Shown here in pieces: positions 1 through 5,173 of a stretch of DNA of 5,520 nt (positions are counted from its first letter, which is position 1; each line of letters starts with the position of its first letter). The stretch is taken from NCBI GenBank assembly GCA_934373375.1, contig CAKROP010000164.1, positions 1 to 5,520 on the forward strand. The letters run 5' to 3'. Below the pieces are notes generated by a model. It saw only the letters and a list, made by a program, of their open reading frames with translations, ran no database searches and was not told where the DNA came from. This DNA comes from an uncultured Anaerosacchariphilus sp. (GTDB lineage Bacteria; Bacillota; Clostridia; Lachnospirales; Lachnospiraceae). Both the position numbers and the translations under genes were made by a program.

Positions 1-669
1 AATCCAGATTGCCTTGTTGCAGATCTCCTTGACCTGCTCGATACTGTGGGACACGAAAAGTACTGTGGTATTGCGATCCATCATTTCCCGGATGCGCTTT
101 TTACATTTATTCTGGAACTGATAATCGCCGACAGACAGAATCTCGTCGATGATCAGAATGTCCGCGTCTACGATGGTCGCGATGGAAAATCCAAGGCGGG
201 CCAGCATACCGGATGAAAAATTCTTGATGGGCACGTCCACGAAGCGCTCCAGCCCCGCGAACGAGATAATATCGTCAAACCGCTCCTCCAGCATCTCCTG
301 GGAATAGCCGATGAGCGCGCCGTTCAGGAAGATATTCTCCCGGGCGGTCAGATCGTGGTCAAAGCCTGCTCCCAGCTCAATCATGGGGGCGATGGTTCCG
401 GTGGTCTCCACCGTACCCTTGGTGGGCTTTAAAACACCCGCGATGATCTTCAGCATGGTACTCTTTCCCGAGCCGTTCATGCCGATGAGACCCACGGAAT
501 CGCCCTTTCGAATCTCGAAGCTCACATCGTTCAGCGCCCAGAACTCCTCGTAAAAGAGCTGGCGCTTCAGCATCTTGATCACGTATTCCTTGATGCTGTC
601 CACCTTTTCTCTGGAGAGGTTGAAGCACATGGATACGTCTTTGACTTCTATGGCATTTTCTAACTTCAT
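1..669 (-). CDS. Polysaccharide/teichoic-acid ABC exporter, ATP-binding subunit (Wzt/TagH-like), 3' end cut by window edge
   Basis: This is the cytoplasmic ATPase that would power export of a lipid-linked glycan through the permease encoded just upstream. The first 223 residues are in the window and no stop is reached. A complete nucleotide-binding core is visible: a Walker A (GMNGSGKST, residues 63-71), the IELGAGF...LTARENI stretch (about 97-113) typical of the Wzt/TagH subfamily around the Q-loop, an ABC signature of the form FSSGM (151-155), a Walker B ending in IIDE followed by LSVGD (173-182), and the H-loop histidine in VSHS (H208). About 45 residues precede the core strand, as is usual in this subfamily. 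The ATG at 667-669 follows AGGAG six bases upstream, inside a 9-bp gap after the permease stop. Whether a C-terminal carbohydrate-binding domain follows, as in some Wzt proteins, cannot be seen. The family is certain; the exact substrate is inferred from context. Confidence 0.95.
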   Translation of the reverse strand, partial: MKLENAIEVKDVSMCFNLSREKVDSIKEYVIKMLKRQLFYEEFWALNDVSFEIRKGDSVGLIGMNGSGKSTMLKIIAGVLKPTKGTVETTGTIAPMIELGAGFDHDLTARENIFLNGALIGYSQEMLEERFDDIISFAGLERFVDVPIKNFSSGMLARLGFSIATIVDADILIIDEILSVGDYQFQNKCKKRIREMMDRNTTVLFVSHSIEQVKEICNKAIWI

Positions 670-678
670 ACTGCTCTC

Positions 679-1467
679 CTATATCTTCAGAATAAACTTA
701 TCCTGGGATTTCTTAAATACCAGGGAACCAATCACCAGCGCAATCACGCACCATACGATACTCTGCACATGGAGAATCCAGGGCGCTGTCACACCATCCA
801 GCACCACTGCGCGGAAAATCTTGATAAACGCAGTCAAAGGATTGGCATTGATAATAAAGACTGCCCACTTGGGCGCGCCGTCCAGGATGGACATGGGGTA
901 AATGACCGGAGTCAGATACATCCATGCTGTGGTCACAACACTGTACAAATGCATTAAATCACGGAAGCTTACTGCAGCCGCAGATAAAAACAGACTCACG
1001 CCTGTGGAAAACAAAAGTACATACAAAAGCGGAAATACCGCCAGAAGCACCGTCGGCGTCACGCGGGAGCGTGTAGCCACCATCACAATTACCAGAGCAA
1101 TCATGGAAGACAGCAGGTTGACGCCGCTGGACATAACCTTGGTAATCGGAAACAGATATTTCGGCACATACACCTTTTTAATCAGTTCGCCGCTGTGGAC
1201 GATGGAGCCCATAGCGATACTGGTCGATTCATTAAAAAAGTTGAAGATGACCTGGCCGCACAACAAGTATACCGGGAAATTCTCCACATCTCCGTAACGG
1301 GAGAAAAAGTAGGAAAATACAATAGACAGTACTGTCATCATCAGAAGAGGATTCAGCACCGTCCAAAGAAGTCCCAGCACAGAGCGCCGGTATTTGGTTT
1401 TGATATCCCTCTGGACCAGCTGGTCAATGAGGGCTCTGTATTTAACAAAGACACTAATCAAGCTCAC
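679..1467 (-). CDS. ABC-2 type permease of a polysaccharide exporter (Wzm/TagG-like)
   Basis: This is the membrane subunit of a glycan ABC exporter, 262 residues, the usual size for Wzm/TagG/RfbD-type permeases. The amphipathic N-terminus leads into RDIKTKYRRSVLGLLWTVLNP (residues 20-40), the characteristic entry motif of the ABC2_membrane family. About six membrane segments can be seen near 31-55, 64-85, 108-131, 139-166, 172-192 and 232-251. A conserved FRDL...TPVIYP block (168-191) and NPLTAFIKIFR (209-219) are also typical of this family. The start is GTG at 1465-1467, preceded by AAAGGA with a 7-base spacer. It lies inside the last codons of the upstream gene, giving a 14-bp overlap, so translation is probably coupled. 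The first in-frame ATG downstream would remove the N-terminal motif and the first membrane segment, so GTG is preferred. The ATPase gene follows 9 bp after the TAG stop. The substrate is probably a rhamnose-containing glycan, inferred from the adjacent rfb genes. Confidence 0.94.
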   Translation of the reverse strand: MSLISVFVKYRALIDQLVQRDIKTKYRRSVLGLLWTVLNPLLMMTVLSIVFSYFFSRYGDVENFPVYLLCGQVIFNFFNESTSIAMGSIVHSGELIKKVYVPKYLFPITKVMSSGVNLLSSMIALVIVMVATRSRVTPTVLLAVFPLLYVLLFSTGVSLFLSAAAVSFRDLMHLYSVVTTAWMYLTPVIYPMSILDGAPKWAVFIINANPLTAFIKIFRAVVLDGVTAPWILHVQSIVWCVIALVIGSLVFKKSQDKFILKI

Positions 1468-2275
1468 GGCGGTATCCTTTCTGAATCACGCGGTTGATCA
1501 CGGCAATCAGCACAAAGGCTCCCAGAAATACCATGCCGAAGCGGAAAAAGCTGAAGCACAGCACCTGGTCGTTGGGCCGCGGTGTGGAATAATAAGCGTT
1601 ATTAAAGATGAACAGCTCACTGCAAAGAGCCAGATAGACAGCCGCCAGAAAGGTCAGAATATTGCCCTTGCCGAAAATCACCTTCATGGGACCCTGAGCG
1701 TCATGCTGCAGCTTCCAGATGCCGGAGGAATAGATATCCTCAGCCTCCACCTTCAGCCGCTTATTTTCCTTCTCCAGGGCATGATTTTCCTTCATGGCGA
1801 TATCCAGTTTGCCCAGAAGCTGCGCCTTCTCCTTCTCGGAAACACTGTGCTTCTTGATCTCCTGCCAGTATTCCTTCTTGTCATTGCCCAGCTCCAGTAC
1901 ACGGAAGGTCACCTTCGCGCTTTTAAGCTTCAGGCACAGAGCCTCGTCCACAAAAAACTTCGGGTCGTTATGCAGATAGACGAAGATGGGATCAAAATCC
2001 ACATCACTGTTGGTCTTGATCCGCTCCATCTCAATCTGTTTGGTCTCATCATCCTCATAGGTCAGAGCCAGGCCCTCCAGCTTCACCATGCTGCTGTCCT
2101 CCAGCAGCGGGTCAAACCGGAAGCCGCAGGTGTGCTCAAAGCCTGTCAGGTCAAAGTCCAGAGTTACGGTCTCACCCAAGGCACAGGTATAGGGCACTGT
2201 CAGGGAATCCTCCGGACGGAAATCCTTACCTGTATCAATAAATACCTCTGCTGTCAGCTGTACACTCTCACTCAT
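1454..2275 (-). CDS. Uncharacterised membrane-anchored coiled-coil protein between rfbC and the ABC exporter
   Basis: I do not recognise a named family for this 273-residue protein. It has no signal peptide. Residues about 1-130 look like a soluble, beta-rich domain with alternating hydrophobic residues. They contain two DP motifs (FRFDP, 52-56, and NDPKFFVD, 103-110) that resemble the accessory beta domain found in some Firmicutes surface-glycan glycosyltransferases; this is a recollected similarity, not a search result. Residues about 146-181 are rich in charged residues and Leu in heptad-like spacing, suggesting a coiled coil, followed by SSGIWKL (183-189). Two hydrophobic segments (about 205-224 and 240-262) are separated by a short NNAYYSTPRPND-type loop, with basic residues flanking both ends, predicting a hairpin with both termini in the cytoplasm. 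The ATG lies 1 bp after the rfbC stop and its AAGGAG is 13 bases upstream, inside rfbC. The 3' end overlaps the permease by 14 bp. A role in the exporter or glycan assembly complex is inferred from position only. Confidence 0.85.
   Translation of the reverse strand: MSESVQLTAEVFIDTGKDFRPEDSLTVPYTCALGETVTLDFDLTGFEHTCGFRFDPLLEDSSMVKLEGLALTYEDDETKQIEMERIKTNSDVDFDPIFVYLHNDPKFFVDEALCLKLKSAKVTFRVLELGNDKKEYWQEIKKHSVSEKEKAQLLGKLDIAMKENHALEKENKRLKVEAEDIYSSGIWKLQHDAQGPMKVIFGKGNILTFLAAVYLALCSELFIFNNAYYSTPRPNDQVLCFSFFRFGMVFLGAFVLIAVINRVIQKGYRRELD
1468..1480 (-). promoter_or_regulatory. Ribosome site that decides the permease GTG start
   Basis: AAAGGA (1475-1480) lies seven bases before GTG (1465-1467) and falls within the last codons of the upstream membrane-protein gene. 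It supports the non-ATG start and the 14-bp overlap, and so suggests coupled translation of the two membrane proteins. Confidence 0.7.
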
Positions 2276-2276
2276 C

Positions 2277-2828
2277 TTATTTCTTCAACTCCTTAATTCC
2301 GCCCCATTTCTGATCCTTCTCAGAAATTGTCAGCTCCATTCCCTCCGGGATCGGCCACTCCACGCCGATATCCGGGTCGCTCCACAGCAGGCCGCCCTCA
2401 TCGTTCGGATGATAGAAATCGGTGCACTTGTACGCGAACTCCGCATAATCGGACAGCACCAGGAAGCCGTGGGCGAAATTCTTCGGAATGAAGAACTGCT
2501 TTTTATTTTCCGCGGAAAGCAGTACGCCGTACCACTGTCCGTAGGTGGCGGAGCCCTCGCGCAGGTCTACGGCCACGTCAAACACTTCGCCGCTTACCAC
2601 GCGCACGATCTTATCCTGGGGATGGTTAATCTGAAAATGAAGGCCGCGCAGTACGCCCTTCTTGGACGCGGACTGGTTGTCCTGTACAAAGGGCATATCA
2701 ATGCCTGCTTCCCTGTAATCGTTGTAGTTGTATGTCTCCATGAAATAACCGCGCTCGTCGCCGAATACGGTCGGAGTAATCACCTTCAGACCTTCGATCG
2801 GGCAGGTCTCAACTGTAATCTTTCCCAT
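2277..2828 (-). CDS. rfbC: dTDP-4-dehydrorhamnose 3,5-epimerase
   Basis: RfbC (RmlC) converts dTDP-4-keto-6-deoxy-D-glucose to dTDP-4-keto-L-rhamnose by epimerising C3 and C5, the third step of dTDP-L-rhamnose synthesis, in the cytoplasm. The 183-residue length matches the family. Visible family motifs are FGDERGYFMETY (22-33), the active-site LRGLHFQ with the expected catalytic base H64, VVSGEVFDVAVDLR (77-90), IPKNFAHGFLVLSD (114-127), the tyrosine at 133 in the FAYKC block at the position of the family's acid residue, and an ISEKD ending in D172. The ATG at 2826-2828 has AAGGGAG ten bases upstream. An ATG seven bases further upstream is out of frame and is ignored. It follows rfbA after 35 bp and abuts the next gene by 1 bp. 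All expected catalytic residues are present, so the enzyme should be active. Confidence 0.97.
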   Translation of the reverse strand: MGKITVETCPIEGLKVITPTVFGDERGYFMETYNYNDYREAGIDMPFVQDNQSASKKGVLRGLHFQINHPQDKIVRVVSGEVFDVAVDLREGSATYGQWYGVLLSAENKKQFFIPKNFAHGFLVLSDYAEFAYKCTDFYHPNDEGGLLWSDPDIGVEWPIPEGMELTISEKDQKWGGIKELKK

Positions 2829-2863
2829 TTTTCATTGTCTCCCTTGTAAGCTATTTAAAAAAT

Positions 2864-3733
2864 TTATAATCCGTTGGCCACATCGATCAGATACTGGCCG
2901 TATGCTGTCTTCAGAAGCGGCTGTGCCAGCTTCACCAGCTGTTCCTTGTCGATAAAACCGCGGCGGTACGCGATCTCCTCGATACAGGAGATGTACATGC
3001 CCTGGCGCTTCTGGAAGGCTGCTACGAAATCCGCCGCGTCCAAAAGGGCATCGTGATTGCCGGTATCCAGCCATGCGAAACCGCGTCCCAGAGTCTCTAC
3101 CCGCAGAGTTCCACGGCGCAGATACTCGTTGTTGATACTGGTGATCTCGATCTCACCGCGCGCGGACGGCTTTACATTCTTGGCAATCTCTACCACGTCG
3201 TTGTCGTAGAAATACAGACCCGGAACCGCGTAGTTGGACTTGGGGTTCTGCGGCTTCTCCTCGATGGAAAGAGCCTTGCCCTCCTCGTCGAATTCTACCA
3301 CACCGTACTCCCGGGGATCCTTTACGTAATAACCGAAGATGGTAGCGCCGGTCTCGCGCTCCGCCGCGTTCTTCAGAACTCTGGAGAAGCTCTGTCCATA
3401 GAAGATATTGTCTCCCAGAACCAGGGCTACACGGTCGTCGCCGATGAATTTCTCACCGATAATGAACGCGTCAGCCAGTCCTCTGGGGCTTTCCTGTACG
3501 GCGTAGCTCATCTTCATGCCCAGCTGGGAACCGTCTCCCAGAAGATCCTCGAAAATGGGCAGATCCCGGGGTGTGGAAATAATCAGCACCTCGCGGATGC
3601 CTGCCAGCATCAGCGTGGACAGAGGATAATAGATCATCGGCTTGTCATATACCGGCATAATCTGCTTGGAAATCGCCTTTGTCAGCGGATAAAGTCTTGT
3701 TCCGGAACCTCCGGCCAGAATAATTCCCTTCAT
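2864..3733 (-). CDS. rfbA: Glucose-1-phosphate thymidylyltransferase
   Basis: RfbA (RmlA) joins dTTP and glucose-1-phosphate to give dTDP-glucose and pyrophosphate, the committed step of dTDP-sugar synthesis. Its 289 residues match the usual length of about 290. The N-terminal nucleotide-binding signature [13 protein letters not shown] (6-18) is followed by [17 protein letters not shown] (22-38), which holds the catalytic lysine region. Further expected motifs are [11 protein letters not shown] (80-90), the metal-binding GDNIFYG (107-113, D108), YGVVEFD (143-149), IEEKP (157-161), GEIEITSIN (193-201) and WLDTG (221-225). The ATG at 3731-3733 has AGGAG ten bases upstream. It lies 159 bp downstream of rfbB, the widest gap in the operon, and 35 bp upstream of rfbC. 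Feedback inhibition by dTDP-L-rhamnose is known for the family but cannot be read here. Confidence 0.97.
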   Translation of the reverse strand: MKGIILAGGSGTRLYPLTKAISKQIMPVYDKPMIYYPLSTLMLAGIREVLIISTPRDLPIFEDLLGDGSQLGMKMSYAVQESPRGLADAFIIGEKFIGDDRVALVLGDNIFYGQSFSRVLKNAAERETGATIFGYYVKDPREYGVVEFDEEGKALSIEEKPQNPKSNYAVPGLYFYDNDVVEIAKNVKPSARGEIEITSINNEYLRRGTLRVETLGRGFAWLDTGNHDALLDAADFVAAFQKRQGMYISCIEEIAYRRGFIDKEQLVKLAQPLLKTAYGQYLIDVANGL

Positions 3734-3743
3734 TTGTAATTTT

Positions 3744-3771
3744 CTCCTATCTGTTCAGTTCCTTCACAGAT
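3744..3771 (-). promoter_or_regulatory. rfbA Shine-Dalgarno with an adjoining small inverted repeat
   Basis: The rfbA ribosome site AGGAG (3744-3748) is immediately preceded in the transcript by a possible hairpin with 6-bp arms, ATCTGT and ACAGAT (3766-3771 and 3749-3754), around an 11-base loop. The stem ends exactly at the ribosome site. It could expose or tune the site, but the stem is short and weak. Confidence 0.3.
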
Positions 3772-3778
3772 ATGATTC

Positions 3779-3816
3779 GCAGATTCATGAGAATTCGCTA
3801 CGCGAATGGAATCTGC
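3779..3816. repeat. Nested inverted repeat in the rfbB-rfbA gap
   Basis: Outer arms GCAGATTC (3779-3786) and GAATCTGC (3809-3816) are perfect 8-bp complements. They enclose inner arms ATTCGC (3793-3798) and GCGAAT (3802-3807) around a TAC loop. The transcript could fold into a long hairpin with an asymmetric internal bulge. No uridine run follows on the minus strand, so it is not a standard intrinsic terminator. It may be an intergenic repeat element or an RNA-processing or stability structure that adjusts rfbA and later genes relative to rfbB. Confidence 0.6.
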
Positions 3817-3821
3817 TCACA

Positions 3822-3881
3822 CCTGAATCACTTTCTTACGGCTTCAGCAGCAAGTGCTTCAGCCTGTCCTGAACACTTTCC
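3822..3881. repeat. Imperfect short duplications in the rfbB-rfbA gap
   Basis: CCTGAATCACTTTC (from 3822) recurs with one base deleted as CCTGAACACTTTC (from 3868), and GCTTCAGC occurs at 3841-3848 and again at 3856-3863. The four blocks are arranged A-B-B-A. There is no open frame of note here. This fills the part of the 159-bp gap next to the rfbB stop and suggests local duplication or a decayed repeat element. Confidence 0.45.
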
Positions 3882-3892
3882 TAAATTTATAC

Positions 3893-4975
3893 TTACTTAT
3901 TTTTATACATTTCTTCGTAATATTTCTGATAGTCGCCGCTGGTCACGTTCTTCATCCAGTCCTCATGCTCAAAGAACCACTGGATGGTCAGACGGATACC
4001 GTCCTTGAACATGGTCTCCGGATACCAGCCAATCTCCTCTTTGATCTTGTCCGGAGCGATGGCGTAACGGCGGTCATGACCCTTACGGTCTGTCACGTAG
4101 GTGATCAGATCCTTGCTTACCAGCTTCTTTCTCGGATCCCCGTCCGGCAGCATCTCCTGCAGGGTCTCCAGGATGATATTGATAATCTCGATGTTCTGCT
4201 TCTCATTGTGTCCGCCGATGTTGTAGCGCTCGCCCAGGCGGCCATTTTCCTGTACCATGTCGATGGCCTTGGCGTGATCATCCACATACAGCCAGTCGCG
4301 TACATTCTTGCCGTCGCCGTATACCGGGAGCTTCTTGCCCTGCAGAGCGTTGTTGATAATCAGCGGGATCAGCTTCTCCGGGAACTGATACGGACCGTAG
4401 TTATTGCTGCAGTTGGTGATGTTCATGGGGAAGCGGTAGGTATCCCAGTATGCCTTTACCAGCATATCAGAGGATGCCTTGCTTGCGGAGTAGGGGCTGT
4501 GCGGATCGATAGGGGTGGTCTCATAAAAATAAGTATCGCCCTCTTCCAGAGATCCGTATACCTCGTCTGTGGATACATGCAGGAATTTCTTGTCTGCCTT
4601 GAAGGTACCGTCCGGCAGCTCCCAGGCTTTCTTTGCCGCGTTCAGCATTACCAGGGTGCCCAGTACGTTGGTCTCTACAAAGATCTCCGGGTTCACGATA
4701 CTGCGGTCCACATGGCTCTCTGCCGCGAAATGTACCACGCGGTCGATGTCATTTTCCGCAAAGATCTTCTCAATGGCCTCGCGGTCGCGGATATCTGCCT
4801 TGATAAAGGTGTAGTTGTCCCGATCCTCGATGTCCTTTAAGTTCTCCAGATTGCCTGCGTAGGTCAGCGCGTCCACATTGATGATGCGGATCGTGTCGCC
4901 GTACTTGCGGAACATGTAGTGAATGTAGTTGGAACCGATGAAGCCGGCTCCTCCGGTTACAAGATAAGTTCTCAT
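3893..4975 (-). CDS. rfbB: dTDP-glucose 4,6-dehydratase
   Basis: RfbB (RmlB) is an extended short-chain dehydrogenase/reductase that uses bound NAD to convert dTDP-D-glucose to dTDP-4-keto-6-deoxy-D-glucose. The 360-residue product is of normal length. The Rossmann glycine motif GGAGFIG (8-14), HFAAESHVDRS (82-92), the TDE triad segment in HVSTDEVYG (133-141, T136-D137-E138) and YSASK with catalytic Y162 and K166 are all present. The NNYGPYQFPEKLIP block (191-204) and YGDGKNVRDWLYVDDH (219-234) are typical substrate-binding segments. The ATG at 4973-4975 is chosen because CGGAGG lies ten bases upstream and the protein then starts with MRTYLVTGG. The open frame continues upstream to 5356, but that part runs through the promoter region and has no family similarity. 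It is the first gene of the minus-strand operon. Confidence 0.97.
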   Translation of the reverse strand: MRTYLVTGGAGFIGSNYIHYMFRKYGDTIRIINVDALTYAGNLENLKDIEDRDNYTFIKADIRDREAIEKIFAENDIDRVVHFAAESHVDRSIVNPEIFVETNVLGTLVMLNAAKKAWELPDGTFKADKKFLHVSTDEVYGSLEEGDTYFYETTPIDPHSPYSASKASSDMLVKAYWDTYRFPMNITNCSNNYGPYQFPEKLIPLIINNALQGKKLPVYGDGKNVRDWLYVDDHAKAIDMVQENGRLGERYNIGGHNEKQNIEIINIILETLQEMLPDGDPRKKLVSKDLITYVTDRKGHDRRYAIAPDKIKEEIGWYPETMFKDGIRLTIQWFFEHEDWMKNVTSGDYQKYYEEMYKNK

Positions 4976-5024
4976 TTCAAAAAATCCTCCGATTTTATTC
5001 TTATTTTTCTTCATAGTTACTTGC

Positions 5025-5053
5025 AGTATAGCATTATTTGCCGTCCATGGCAA
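5025..5053 (-). promoter_or_regulatory. Sigma-A-type promoter for the rfbB operon
   Basis: Read on the minus strand, a -35 of TTGCCA (5048-5053) and a -10 of TATACT (5025-5030) are separated by exactly 17 bp. Each hexamer matches the consensus in five of six positions. TGC directly precedes the -10, giving an extended -10 element. Transcription would begin near 5018, leaving a leader of about 43 bases, A-rich and ending in CGGAGG before rfbB. It is the only good promoter seen upstream of the six-gene minus-strand cluster. Confidence 0.82.
5038..5053. promoter_or_regulatory. Inverted repeat TTGCC-N6-GGCAA over the rfbB -35, possible operator
   Basis: Five-base arms TTGCC (5038-5042) and GGCAA (5049-5053) flank six bases. 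The second arm forms most of the rfbB -35 hexamer. A repressor bound here would block polymerase. The arms are short, so chance is a real alternative. Confidence 0.3.
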
Positions 5054-5064
5054 GGATTTTAAGA

Positions 5065-5120
5065 TTTGACGCCTGTTTGACACGCATTTCTTCCATTTTA
5101 TGGTTTGACATTGGTTTGTC
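5065..5120. promoter_or_regulatory. Two pairs of 11-bp-phased TTTGAC direct repeats, putative regulator-binding sites
   Basis: TTTGAC occurs at 5065-5070, 5076-5081 and 5104-5109, and a one-mismatch copy, TTTGTC, at 5115-5120. Within each pair the copies start exactly 11 bp apart, about one helical turn; the second pair extends to GGTTTGAC and GGTTTGTC. The first pair sits upstream of the rfbB -35, centred near -55 of that promoter. The second overlaps the -35 and spacer of the divergent promoter. This geometry fits a dimeric DNA-binding regulator such as a response regulator, but the identity is unknown. Confidence 0.45.
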
Positions 5121-5133
5121 GATTGGGTATATT
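5105..5133 (+). promoter_or_regulatory. Sigma-A-type promoter for the divergent membrane-protein gene
   Basis: A perfect -35 TTGACA (5105-5110) and a -10 TATATT (5128-5133, five of six) are separated by 17 bp. The expected start is near 5140, giving a leader of about 33 bases before the ATG at 5174. The -35 lies inside one copy of the phased TTTGAC repeats, so a bound regulator there would compete with or contact RNA polymerase. Confidence 0.82.
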
Positions 5134-5173
5134 TAAATAAGATAGAATCATGAACCAATGAGGAGAGAATTTC

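Noticed and set aside
1394..2296. 300-codon plus-strand open frame opposite the coiled-coil membrane protein
   Set aside because: No ribosome site or recognisable motif. The minus-strand frame has tight coupling to its neighbours, a ribosome site and coherent domains; this is a shadow.
2832..3074. 80-codon minus-strand frame overlapping the rfbA 3' end and the rfbA-rfbC gap
   Set aside because: Out of frame with rfbA, low-complexity Arg/Gly-rich translation, no family similarity; no sign that rfbA is frameshifted.
3053..3739. 228-codon plus-strand open frame opposite rfbA
   Set aside because: It is a shadow of a clear nucleotidyltransferase gene and has no start signals.
3779..3816. Intrinsic terminator after rfbB
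   Set aside because: The stem is interrupted and no T-run follows on the minus strand; no second promoter for rfbA is evident, so read-through is expected.
3854..4840. 328-codon plus-strand open frame opposite rfbB
   Set aside because: It is wholly antisense to a gene with all its catalytic motifs and has no recognisable family signature.
5109..5160. Inverted repeat CATTGGTT (5109-5116) and AACCAATG (5153-5160)
   Set aside because: The arms are 36 bases apart and the left arm lies upstream of the expected transcript start, so no RNA hairpin can form. An 8-bp match is plausible by chance in this region.
5150..5161. Three-codon mini-ORF (ATG AAC CAA TGA) just before the divergent gene's ribosome site
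   Set aside because: Too short and without its own ribosome site; no attenuation structure seen.
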